Part shown: positions 24,447 to 35,921 of the stretch, piece by piece
Layout of the letters: each line of letters starts with the position of its first letter
How positions within the stretch are numbered: the stretch's first letter is position 1
NCBI GenBank assembly: GCA_027422505.1
Contig: JAPQWV010000673.1
Span: 62,001 to 126,000 of the forward strand
DNA length: 64,000 bases
DNA from: Craterostigma plantagineum
Taxonomy: Eukaryota; Streptophyta; Magnoliopsida; Lamiales; Linderniaceae
Reading direction: 5' to 3'
Translations under genes and position numbers: made by a program
The notes under the pieces: model-generated
Told to the model about the DNA's origin: nothing
The model's database searches: none
What the model saw: only the letters and a program-made list of their open reading frames with translations

Positions 24447-26399
24447 CACACACACAAACTTAAAAGTTATTTATTAATATGTGCGGTGAGGAAGTTTCGT
24501 CGAAGGTGGGCATTTTTATTTATACGTAACGGACTGTGGTGTCTCGTTCGTTAAGTTTTATTTTTTAGGTAATTTTATAAGTACGGATTTATTGAATAAC
24601 GTAACGGTACTAATCAAAAGGCGTTTAATATGAGAACTGATCTATCTATTTCCTACAGAATATGGGTATTAAACTAATTTTATTAATGGAGTTGACGACT
24701 TGTCAATTTTTCTTTGCGAATGAATTAATTTGTATGTCCGTTGTTTGACCAGTCGAGTCGATCCAGGAAATTAGTTTAGAAGGGGAAGAATCGCAGAATT
24801 AATATCCGTAGTTTTTTATTTGAAAATAGTTATGTATGATGCATGGGTAGGTACATCAGATTGGATTATGTTGCTTATATGTTTAAATACTTGCGGAAAC
24901 TTATAACATAGAGATACTTCATCGAAATATTAACTTGTGATACATTATTGATATTAAATCAAACACGTGATGATAACTGCCAACTCAAGTCTCAAGCCAT
25001 GTCTTCTTTCGAACATTATGATGGGATATCTGTAGGTCGCATCAAAATATTAGGTTGTAAAATAAACTTGACCTACATATACTATTTACGTTACTAAAAG
25101 TACATCCAAATTTAGGTTGGTTCTGCGAAGCTTCGTTTCTCAACTATACCTCGAATGGGGACGACGTCGTTTTTATACTCCAGAAAACCGCAAACAAGTT
25201 GTCGAGTTTGCATCAATTCTACAATCATACACACTATTTTTTAATTAATCTAATCAAATATTTCAAATTACAAAGCACATTCGGCCTTACTTGGGCTCTA
25301 GACTTATTTTGGGCCCAAGACATTATTTGGATAGCCCAATGAGAAAGAAGCGGGCCCGGGTCGACCCGTATTCGTCTTGTTTTAATCGTACGAGACAAAT
25401 TCGTAAGCTAGTGCCGTCCATAAGAAACGTTGCAATTTGAAATTTCCATTAGAAAGGTGAAGATTAAAACCAATTGGACCCCTTTGGACATATAGTTGAA
25501 ATTTGCCTCTTTAATATATTGAGTAATTATATCAACAACAGTTTTGTTACGTATAAATGTAGACTGTGTATACATAAATTACGACTGCTTAATTTAAATG
25601 CTAATGAATGTACAACTAATTTTTTGCTGGCGAATTATGTATCTGAGGACATCCAGGTAATTATTTATTTGTTCGATATCGTTCTAGTGATTGTTACGTG
25701 TAAGACCATGAAATGTTCTTAATAATAGCTAAGCTGCTCGAATTAGATCGATATTACAAGAACTTCTTTTCACACACTTATTGTTGGGTTGAGCGATAAT
25801 TTTTTCGGCCCAGCGAAAGGTTGTTGGATCCATCACAATTTTATCTGGACAATATAAAACAGAAATAACACCAATACCGCCTACCTTCACGGAGAGCACC
25901 AGCTTTACTATATTGAAAATATTACACCGTACAAAAACACTTGTGTTTAAACCCAAACTCGAGACCCCTTACCCACCCGGCTAATGTATTTGTACATATT
26001 CTCAACTAGCCTAGTAAAACTACACCCGCTCTCACCCTTATCAACCTGATAAGTTTTCCTCGCACTATTTCTCTCTCTCTCCTCACTTGATTTGGGATCA
26101 TAACAACTGAAGAATCATCAGCCTATTAATAGATGTCTTCTTCTGGACCACTCGAAATCGACGGCCAGGAATTCGTCGGCCCTTTAATACGACCGTTCAT
26201 TAATTTATTATATATATAACATAATATTATAATAAAATATAATAATATTATTTTAGTTTCTTTTATCTTCTTGGGGCGTTGGCTTTTTTCTTGTGCGGCT
26301 GGAAATTCAACACTTATCACGTATTATTATTACAGTGTAGACTGTAGATAGGAGATGTATGGAGGAAAAACTTCTTCTGAGGTCATCGCTTGCACGTTT
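24236..26399. other. Intergenic, CAX upstream region to retrotransposon
   Basis: AT-rich with no recognisable gene. A (CA)n/(TA)n microsatellite lies about 180 bp upstream of the CAX start. GGGCCC/GCCCA motifs cluster at 25290-25360. A 28-codon frame (26133..26219, MSSSGPLEIDGQEF...) follows a CT-rich leader-like run at 26069-26083; no family recognised. The retrotransposon begins at 26400. Confidence 0.4.
24413..24457. repeat. (CA)n-(TA)n-(CA)n microsatellite
   Basis: Compound dinucleotide repeat: CA repeats, then TA repeats, then CA repeats, upstream of the CAX start codon. Likely length-polymorphic. Confidence 0.9.
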
Positions 26400-29301
26400 T
26401 GTAATACCCGAGTCCCGTAAGTAAGTCGGCCAATAAATATGCATACATATTATATGATTTACGTGACTGCATGAGACATGCTTTGTGACTTATATGTGCT
26501 TAAATGATTTTATGTTAGATGCCAACATGACATATATGAATTAGAAATTAGAGGAATTAATTTAATTTAGGTTAGCTATTGATTTTAGGGTTTCTTGTAC
26601 ATGACATGCTAACTTAGAAAATTTAATTTAGTATAATTAAGTGCTAATACCACATTTTAAGGAACATGAATTAGTAAGATATGATTTCAAAAAAAAAGGA
26701 ATAAGAGTTGAATAACCAAGTGTCGAAATATTAGCATTATTAAGCATCTCAATATTTTAGGGTTTCGAAAACTTGGAAACTCAAAATCTTTAGAACTCGA
26801 GATTTTTAAATCTCGAAACCATTGCCTCGAGATTAATAATAGGAAATGTCGAAGAATAGGATAAGTGTGGATTACTTAGCATGAGAGGAAAACCCACAAA
26901 CAATATTATTATAATCATTTTCATAAAGTTAGGATAAGACTAAGTAAAAAGGATCGATGTCATTTGTATATTTTCACACGCAACAAATAGATAAAAGACT
27001 AGGGGTTAACATATTCATTTGGACAATTTCGAAAATCCTACAGTAAAGAGGAGAGAATAATTCCAACAAGAACAAGTCGATTAAGCTTGGATAGGTATAT
27101 CTTTTTACTACCACTTGTCGTTTTCAATCATATATCATATTAGCTTGTGTTAGGTACCATTGAGTAGAAAGACCCTACTTATAATCACGGGTCTTCATGG
27201 GTTTAGATATTAGGAATAATCAAAGCATGTTGTAGTTCTTACAATACTCATCGTTCTTGGGAAAATGCATGTTAATCGAGGGTTAAATGGATTTTTGTAC
27301 CAAAGAGGGTTTTTCGAACAATATAGCTTCTTCAGATTATAAATCTCGAGGCCATCAGTTGTAGATAGATTTTAGATCTAGGAACAGGGATATAAAATGT
27401 CTAGATCTATTCATACATTGAACATCGAAACCCTTAGTATAGTGTCGAGATTTTGGTTCGTTGTTATTAAATGTCGAGCTGGTAGGTATTAACTAATATC
27501 GAAACCATGCTAATGATATAGAAGAATTTCGAACAATAGTCCCGAAACCCTGTTAGGTGTAATATCGAAATCAGTAATGAGGATAGAAGGAATTCGATAT
27601 TTATATCAAGATCTAGTATAATATGAATCCGAAACTGAAATAGTAAAATGTCGAACTAGGTGCAATGATTAGTTAAAATCTCGAAATCATAACTGAAAGC
27701 CATATCGACATTTTATATTACATACATCTCGAAGCTTCATGTAAATTCAGTATCGATATCATGTACTGAATTAAAGCTCGACATTTATGCTTAATATGTA
27801 TCGAAACCCATGTTGAAGTTATCATGAAAATGTCGAGAGCTATTATATTGAGAGCTATTGCTAATGTCGACATCCTTATGTGTAAGCACATCTCGACATT
27901 TTTAATCTTGATCACACATCTCGACATTTATTATAATATCGACACACCTCTCGACATTTACTTAATAATGTCGACATCTATCTCGAGATCTAGCACCATT
28001 TCAGTGTCGAGATTTACCTTATATCATATATTAAGATTTTATATTACTTAGTATGTGTAATATCGAGAATTACCATGAAAATGTCTAAGTCATGTCGAGG
28101 TTAATTCAAAATTTGGGTTCGAAATTTAGAAGTCAAAACTAGGGTTTTCAAATTAAGCCATTTTAGTAAAACTGTAATTAGACTAACAAACCTTAATTTT
28201 ATACGTTTCTATATTTAGGGTTTGAAGATTTACGACATACCGTACGATAGGATTAAAATAGCTAAGGAGTACCAGGTAAGTGGGAATTTCAACTACAACA
28301 CATAATTATTTGTATGTACTTGAATTACGTGACTATGTGCTTGGGTTTATATTACTACGTGAATTATTTGACATGCTTTCGCATGATAAAATATTTACGG
28401 TATTAATTCACGTTGCATATTCATATGCATACACGAGGCACTTGGGGTTTTATCGTCTGAGGGTGAATGATATTTGCCGATATAGGCATTTGATGTCGAC
28501 TCGCAGTTGAGTCAGGGCTACTTCTATGGCACCATGACGGCGTGCTGCGTCGTCGGTTATATTGGAATATTTATTTGGGCTTCTGCCCTGTTTATTTTAT
28601 TTGGGCTGATGCCCTGATAGCGGAGGGTTGCGACCTGGAGGGTGCGACCTGGGAAGGAGCGACCTAGGGGTGAACCCTAGCGTAGGCTAACCAGCGTAGG
28701 CTACCAGCGTGGGCTACCGCACGGCAGAGGGGACGACCTGGGAGGGTGCGACCTAGGGAAACCTAGCGTAGGCTACCCAGCGTAGGTCGCTGCCACGTTT
28801 ATCCGTGTTGGATTAGAGCTCTTTATGGTGCATAGCAAGTTAGCCGAGGGCCCTGAGAGATATGAGATTGAGTTTGATTTACGAGGTGTGGGATGCATTG
28901 GCGCGGATGCCTTTGCGGGGTTTTCACGTTCACGACATTGCATATTCCTACTTACTGAGCTTTATAGCTCACCCCTTACTTTATGTGTTGTAGGTGCACG
29001 CGACCACGGTACGTGATCGCTTTTGATGGCAAGGCTTTCCTTTTGAAGCTTCCAGCGGCTTTTGGGGGTGGTGTGTACATAGATGCGACCTGTGTGGCCG
29101 GGCGCTAGGGTTTCTTTTGCTTCGCACTTGTACACTTCCCTTGTATATAGGGTCGGAGCGATATTTTGAGCATGTACATAATGAATTCCTTTATATAAAA
29201 GGAAAAATTTAATACGCATTTTCGCGTATTGTTTACTTTATGTTATATTTAGTCACGTAAGATAACGTTAGAATGGTTAGAAGATGGCGGGGCGCCACAG
29301 G
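26400..29301 (+). repeat. 5' long terminal repeat (2,902 bp)
   Basis: Begins TGTAATACCCGAGTCCCGTA, ends GGGGCGCCACA. Contains a block very rich in TCGA tetramers (27340-28125), GC-rich short tandem motifs (28620-28795), and near its end a palindromic CCTTTATATAAAAGG (about 29188-29204) that could serve as a TATA element. Short frames within it are repeated identically in the other LTR and have no coding likeness. Confidence 0.96.
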
Positions 29302-29304
29302 GTG

Positions 29305-29316
29305 GTATCAGAGCTT
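29305..29316 (+). promoter_or_regulatory. Primer binding site (initiator tRNA-Met type)
   Basis: TGGTATCAGAGC, three bases after the 5' LTR. This is the standard plant LTR-retrotransposon site complementary to the 3' end of initiator tRNA-Met, where minus-strand synthesis begins. Confidence 0.9.
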
Positions 29317-29458
29317 CGGTTGCAGGTTCTGTAGACTGTCTATGTACACACACTCAAAAGCGTGGAAGCAGCCTTGCTAGTAAGTTTTGTTCCTGTTATT
29401 TTTGTTTGTGTGGCGTAATTTATTGGCCTTAGGGACATCAGGGGTAGGAATATTTACG

Positions 29459-30235
29459 ATGGGTAGAACAAGAAGTGAAGGTAGTGGGAGCTCCGATCGG
29501 GGTAAAGAACCCGAAACATCGACTGATAATCGTGACGCTGCTATTCTCCAACTTACGGAGTTAGTACGTCAGCAATCTGCCCAGATCCAAGAATTAATCC
29601 AACGTCGAAACACTGAGGGGCAACAAACCAGCGGACCTTCCCAGGCAGAAAGGATCGAAATCGTTGGGGAACGGTTTCGCAAACTCAATCCACCTACATT
29701 TGAAGACGCCATCGATCCCACGTCTGCTGAGGATTGGCTAAGGACCCTTGAAAGTATGTTTCAGTACAGCCGCATACCCGAGGAAGAGAAAGTGTTATGT
29801 GCTGCATTTCTACTGCGGGGAAGCGCAGGCCATTGGTGGGACACTATCATGGCAATCGAGGACCCGATCACGATGAGACTATGTATTGATTACCGAGAAC
29901 TGAACAAGATTACCATCAAGAATAAATACCCTCTACCGAGAATTGATGATCTATTTGATCAATTGCAAGGTGCAACGGTGTTCTCAAAAATAGACTTAAG
30001 ATCAGGATATCACCAGTTGAAGATCCGAGAGGAAGACGTTCCAAAGACCGCTTTCAGTACAAGATATGGACACTACGAGTTCTTAGTTATGCCTTTTGGG
30101 CTGACTAATGCGCCAGCGGCGTTCATGGACCTGATGAATCGCGTATTCAAGCCATTTTTGGACAAGTTTGTCATCGTATTTATCGATGATATCCTTATCT
30201 ATCTAAGACAAAGGAGGAACATGAACAACACTTAA
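29459..30235 (+). pseudogene. Fused gag N-terminus / reverse transcriptase remnant
   Basis: The frame starts with the gag-like [15 protein letters not shown] (an upstream ATG at 29387 is in frame but less likely) and contains gag capsid features ([35 protein letters not shown]). At about 29868-29874 it passes directly into RT sequence ([51 protein letters not shown]). The rest of gag, the zinc knuckle, protease and early RT are absent: an in-frame internal deletion. Just after the FIDD catalytic motif an apparent one-base loss near 30200 shifts the frame, which closes at 30235. Catalytic Asp pair (IDD) intact. Confidence 0.9.
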
Positions 30236-32130
30236 AGATCGTTCTTGAGATTTTACGAGAGAAAGAGTTATATGCTAAATTCAAGAAATGCGAGTTCTGG
30301 CTGAATCAAGTTGCATTCTTAGGACACGTTATCTCGGGAGCAGGAATTTCCGTGGACCCAAGCAAGATCGAGGCTATAAATAATTGGCCCCAACCAAACA
30401 ACGTCACTGAAATACGGAGTTTTCTTGGATTAGCTGGGTATTATCGGAAGTTTATTAAAGATTTCTCCAAGATTGCATCAACCCTGACGAAGCTAACAAA
30501 AAAGAATACTCCATTCAAATGGGACGATGCTTGCGAGCAGAGCTTCCAAGAATTGAAGAAACGACTTACTTCAGCCCCAGTATTAACGATTCCTACGGGT
30601 ACTGGGGGATTTTCCGTATATAGCGATGCATCAAAGAACGGCTTAGGGTGCGTTTTAATGCAAAACGGAAACGTAGTTGCATATGCTTCACGACAACTCA
30701 AGGATTATGAGAAGAACTACCCAACACACGACTTAGAGCTAGCCGCTGTAGTCTTTGCTCTCAAGATCTGGAGGCACTACTTGTACGGCGAGCGATGCGA
30801 GATCTTCACTGATCACAAGAGTCTCAAATATTTCTTCACCCAGAAGGAGTTGAACATGCGACAACGGCGATGGCTTGAATTGGTTAAGGATTACGACTGT
30901 GTAATCAGTTATCACCCAGGAAAAGCGAATGTAGTGGCAGATGCACTAAGCCGCAAAACTGTAAACACGGAGTTACAGAGGCTCGAAGTGGAAGTGATAC
31001 CAATGGGCGAGATTGAGACAAGACTAGCAGCATTAACACTTCGACCTACACTGATGGAGCAAATTAGGAAAGCCCAGGAGAATGACGAATTATATCTGAA
31101 AATCAAAGAAACTCCTATAGAGCAGAGATCAGCAGACTTCACCATACGAGACGACGGGAGCTTATATTACAGAAGACGTTTATATGTTCCAAACGACGCC
31201 GAACTTCGAAAGACTGTCATGATGGAAGCTCATACCACCATTTACTCAATTCACCCAGGAGCAACGAAGATGTATAGGGGTCTCCGAGGCAACTACTGGT
31301 GGCCAGGGATGAAAAGAGAAATCGCAACTTTTGTGAGCCAATGCTTAACGTGTCAGCAAATCAAGGCAGAGCATCAACGACCGGCAGGAACCTTACAGTC
31401 CCTGCCAGTACCTGAATGGAAGTGGGACCACATTACCATGGACTTCGTTGTTGGCTTGCCTAAGACTGTGAAAGGCCATGACTCTATATGGGTCATCATT
31501 GATCGATTGACCAAGTCCGCTCACTTCCTGCCTATCAGTTCAACATTCTCAATGGAACGATACGCGGAACTATATATTCAAGAAATAGTACGCCTGCACG
31601 GAGTTCCAGTTTCGATTGTTTCCGATCGTGACTCGAGATTTTTATCGAAGTTCTGGATGAGTTTACAAAAGGCCATGGGAACCAAATTATCCTTCAGTAC
31701 TGCCTATAATCCTCAGACAGACGGGCAGTCTGAACGAACAATCCAGACGTTGGAAGATATGCTAAGAGCTTGTGTGCTCGATTTTAAAGGAAACTGGAGC
31801 AAATATCTTCCACTGATTGAGTTCTCATATAATAACAGCTATCATGCGACTATCGGAATGGCTCCATATGAAGCTCTGTATGGACGCAAATGTAGGTCTC
31901 CAATACATTGGGATGAAGTTGGAGAACGGGCGATACTAGGCCCTGACCTAGTACAAGAAATGACGGAAGCAATATCAAAGGTGCGTGAACGGATGAAAAC
32001 GGCCCAAAGCAGACAGAAAAGTTACGCAGACCAAAAGCGTAGACCACTGGAATTCCAAGCAGATGATTTTGTATTTCTGAAGGTGTCCCCAATGAAAGGC
32101 GTGAGGCGATTTGGGAAGAAGGTAAGCTAA
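30236..32130 (+). pseudogene. Reverse transcriptase end, RNase H and integrase remnant
   Basis: Continuation of the pol frame after the first shift; the open frame from 30352 runs to 32130. Visible in order: RT connection ([15 protein letters not shown]), RNase H ([62 protein letters not shown]), integrase zinc finger ([31 protein letters not shown]), and the integrase core ([48 protein letters not shown]), supplying the D-D-E residues. The domains themselves look intact. A second one-base shift near 32120, just after [10 protein letters not shown], ends the frame. Confidence 0.92.
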
Positions 32131-32489
32131 GTCCGAGATATATCGGACCGTTCCGAATCATCCGAAAAGTTGGTGAAGTTGCTTATAAACTGGAACTACC
32201 GAATTCGCTAGCTCAAGTACATGATGTCTTTCACATATCGACGTTACGGAAATACGTCGCAGACCCAAGCCATGTGCTGAATACTGAAAATCTTCAGCAA
32301 CAACTCAAGCCTGATTTGAGCTACGAGGAAAATCCAGTAGAATTCTTATGTACGACACGAAACGACTACGGAATAAAGAGATTCCGTTAGTCAAGATATT
32401 ATGGCAGAATCAATCCACCGAGGAAGCTACGTGGGAACGAGAAGATGATATGAGAAATCGCTACCCTGAGCTATTTCTCCCTGCCTGAT
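32131..32489 (+). pseudogene. Integrase C-terminal/chromodomain remnant
   Basis: After the second shift, one frame reads RYIGPFRIIRKVGEVAYKLE and VHDVFHISTLRKYV, the GPY/F module of chromoviral integrases. A third frame change near 32350-32380 leads to EEATWEREDDMRNRYPELF, the chromodomain-like tail, ending in a stop at 32487-32489. No single open frame spans the region. Confidence 0.85.
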
Positions 32490-32510
32490 TTCGGGGGCGA
32501 AATCCCTTTT

Positions 32511-32523
32511 AAGGGGGGGAGGA
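32511..32523 (+). promoter_or_regulatory. Polypurine tract
   Basis: AAGGGGGGGAGGA directly before the 3' LTR; the expected primer for plus-strand DNA synthesis. Confidence 0.88.
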
Positions 32524-35422
32524 TGTAATACCCGAGTCCCGTAAGTAAGTCGGCCAATAAATATGCATACATATTATATGATTTACGTGACTGCATGAGA
32601 CATGCTTTGTGACTTATATGTGCTTAAATGATTTTATGTTAGATGCCAACATGACATATATGAATTAGAAATTAGAGGAATTAATTTAATTTAGGTTAGC
32701 TATTGATTTTAGGGTTTCTTGTACATGACATGCTAACTTAGAAATTTAATTTAGTATAATTAAGTGCTAATACCACATTTTAAGGAACATGAATTAGTAA
32801 GATATGATTTCAAAAAAAAAGGAATAAGAGTTGAATAACCAAGTGTCGAAATATTAGCATTATTAAGCATCTCAATATTTTAGGGTTTCGAAAACTTGGA
32901 AACTCAAAATCTTTAGAACTCGAGATTTTTAAATCTCGAAACCATTGCCTCGAGATTAATAATAGGAAATGTCGAAGAATAGGATAAGTGTGGATTACTT
33001 AGCATGAGAGGAAAACCCACAAACAATATTATTATAATCATTTTCATAAAGTTAGGATAAGACTAAGTAAAAAGGATCGATGTCATTTGTATATTTTCAC
33101 ACGCAACAAATAGATAAAAGACTAGGGGTTAACATATTCATTTGGACAATTTCGAAAATCCTACAGTAAAGAGGAGAGAATAATTCCAACAAGAACAAGT
33201 CGATTAAGCTTGGATAGGTATATCTTTTTACTACCACTTGTCGTTTTCAATCATATATCATATTAGCTTGTGTTAGGTACCATTGAGTAGAAAGACCCTA
33301 CTTATAATCACGGGTCTTCATGGGTTTAGATATTAGGAATAATCAAAGCATGTTGTAGTTCTTACAATACTCATCGTTCTTGGGAAAATGCATGTTAATC
33401 GAGGGTTAAATGGATTTTTGTACCAAAGAGGGTTTTTCGAACAATATAGCTTCTTCAGATTATAAATCTCGAGGCCATCAGTTGTAGATAGATTTTAGAT
33501 CTAGGAACAGGGATATAAAATGTCTAGATCTATTCATACATTGAACATCGAAACCCTTAGTATAGTGTCGAGATTTTGGTTCGTTGTTATTAAATGTCGA
33601 GCTGTTAGGTATTAACTAATATCGAAACCATGCTAATGATATAGAAGAATTTCGAACAATAGTCCCGAAACCCTGTTAGGTGTAATATCGAAATCAGTAA
33701 TGAGGATAGAAGGAATTCGATATTTATATCAAGATCTAGTATAATATGAATCCGAAACTGAAATAGTAAAATGTCGAACTAGGTGCAATGATTAGTTAAA
33801 ATCTCGAAATCATAACTGAAAGCCATATCGACATTTTATATTACATACATCTCGAAGCTTCATGTAAATTCAGTATCGATATCATGTACTGAATTAAAGC
33901 TCGACATTTATGCTTAATATGTATCGAAACCCATGTTGAAGTTATCATGAAAATGTCGAGAGCTATTATATTGAGAGCTATTGCTAATGTCGACATCCTT
34001 ATGTGTAAGCACATCTCGACATTTTTAATCTTGATCACACATCTCGACATTTATTATAATATCGACACACCTCTCGACATTTACTTAATAATGTCGACAT
34101 CTATCTCGAGATCTAGCACCATTTCAGTGTCGAGATTTACCTTATATCATATATTAAGATTTTATATTACTTAGTATGTGTAATATCGAGAATTACCATG
34201 AAAATGTCTAAGTCATGTCGAGGTTAATTCAAAATTTGGGTTCGAAATTTAGAAGTCAAAACTAGGGTTTTCAAATTAAGCCATTTTAGTAAAACTGTAA
34301 TTAGACTAACAAACCTTAATTTTATACGTTTCTATATTTAGGGTTTGAAGATTTACGACATACCGTACGATAGGATTAAAATAGCTAAGGAGTACCAGGT
34401 AAGTGGGAATTTCAACTACAACACATAATTATTTGTATGTACTTGAATTACGTGACTATGTGCTTGGGTTTATATTACTACGTGAATTATTTGACATGCT
34501 TTCGCATGATAAAATATTTACGGTATTAATTCACGTTGCATATTCATATGCATACACGAGGCACTTGGGGTTTTATCGTCTGAGGGCGAATGATATTTGC
34601 CGATATAGGCATTTGATGTCGACTCGCAGTTGAGTCAGGGCTACTTCTATGGCACCATGACGGCGTGCTGCGTCGTCGGTTATATTGGAATATTTATTTG
34701 GGCTTCTGCCCTGTTTATTTTATTTGGGCTGATGCCCTGATAGCGGAGGGTTGCGACCTGGAGGGTGCGACCTGGGAAGGAGCGACCTAGGGGTGAACCC
34801 TAGCGTAGGCTAACCAGCGTAGGCTACCAGCGTGGGCTACCGCACGGCAGAGGGGACGACCTGGGAGGGTGCGACCTAGGGAAACCTAGCGTAGGCTACC
34901 CAGCGTAGGTCGCTGCCACGTTTATCCGTGTTGGATTAGAGCTCTTTATGGTGCATAGCAAGTTAGCCGAGGGCCCTGAGAGATATGAGATTGAGTTTGA
35001 TTTACGAGGTGTGGGATGCATTGGCGCGGATGCCTTTGCGGGGTTTTCACGTTCACGACATTGCATATTCCTACTTACTGAGCTTTATAGCTCACCCCTT
35101 ACTTTATGTGTTGTAGGTGCACGCGACCACGGTACGTGATCGCTTTTGATGGCAAGGCTTTCCTTTTGAAGCTTCCAGCGGCTTTTGGGGGTGGTGTGTA
35201 CATAGATGCGACCTGTGTGGCCGGGCGCTAGGGTTTCTTTTGCTTCGCACTTGTACACTTCCCTTGTATATAGGGTCGGAGCGATATTTTGAGCATGTAC
35301 ATAATGAATTCCTTTATATAAAAGGAAAAATTTAATACGCATTTTCGCGTATTGTTTACTTTATGTTATATTTAGTCACGTAAGATAACGTTAGAATGGT
35401 TAGAAGATGGCGGGGCGCCACA
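32524..35422 (+). repeat. 3' long terminal repeat (2,899 bp)
   Basis: Copy of the 5' LTR. Differences seen by eye: one A fewer near 32744, T at 33605 (G at 27482), C at 34587 (T at 28464), and loss of AG near 35403. Everything else I compared is identical. Confidence 0.96.
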
Positions 35423-35733
35423 CGTTTTCCATGCAAGCCTTATTTTATTTTATCTTTTTTAACGGAAGCAAACAAGAAAAACGAATTGCATATTAACATT
35501 TTCCAAGTTGGTATCTCACGTCCGTCAAAAAAAAATTAAAATTGGTATCTCACGTTAAGATAAATAAAAAAAATATAGGGGAACGCTTCGGTCATTATTT
35601 CACTCGCCGTCATCCTTATCTAATCTAGTCGCAGCCCAACTAGTTAGAAAAAAGATCTATATATACCATGCTCAATGGACGAAGATTATTTCAACAATAG
35701 GGTTTTAGGTTTTAATAACAATAATAATAAATC

Positions 35734-35886
35734 ATGGTTGGTCCGGGTCGACCCGTTATCGTTTTGTTCGGTTCTTCCATAGTTCAACAAAGCTTCAATG
35801 TCGGAGGATGGGGTTCCATTCTTGCTGATCTCTACGATCGTAAGGTTATTATTATTCATGCCTTCTTGTTCTACTTCATCGCCAAT

Positions 35887-35921
<35 letters not shown>

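Larger units (their letters stand above)
26400..35422 (+). mobile_element. Ty3/gypsy LTR retrotransposon, chromovirus (Del/Tekay-like), defective
   Basis: Complete insertion of 9,023 bp: 5' LTR 26400-29301, internal region 29302-32523, 3' LTR 32524-35422. LTRs start TG and end CA. The 5-bp target duplication CGTTT is at 26395-26399 and 35423-35427. A primer binding site and polypurine tract are in place. Domain order RT-RNase H-integrase marks Ty3/gypsy, and a chromodomain-type C-terminal remnant plus long LTRs suggests the Del/Tekay clade. The internal region is only about 3.2 kb: the end of gag, protease and the start of RT are missing and at least three frameshifts are present, so it cannot be autonomous. 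The LTRs differ, by eye, at only two bases and two small indels, so insertion is recent. Confidence 0.95.

Noticed and set aside
27718..28051. Frames of 69-76 codons within the LTR, repeated at 33841-34174
   Set aside because: Products of the TCGA-rich repeat; they occur in both LTRs only because the LTRs are copies.
29387..29458. N-terminal extension of the gag-like frame
   Set aside because: The added residues are hydrophobic and unlike gag; the ATG at 29459 gives the usual charged gag start.
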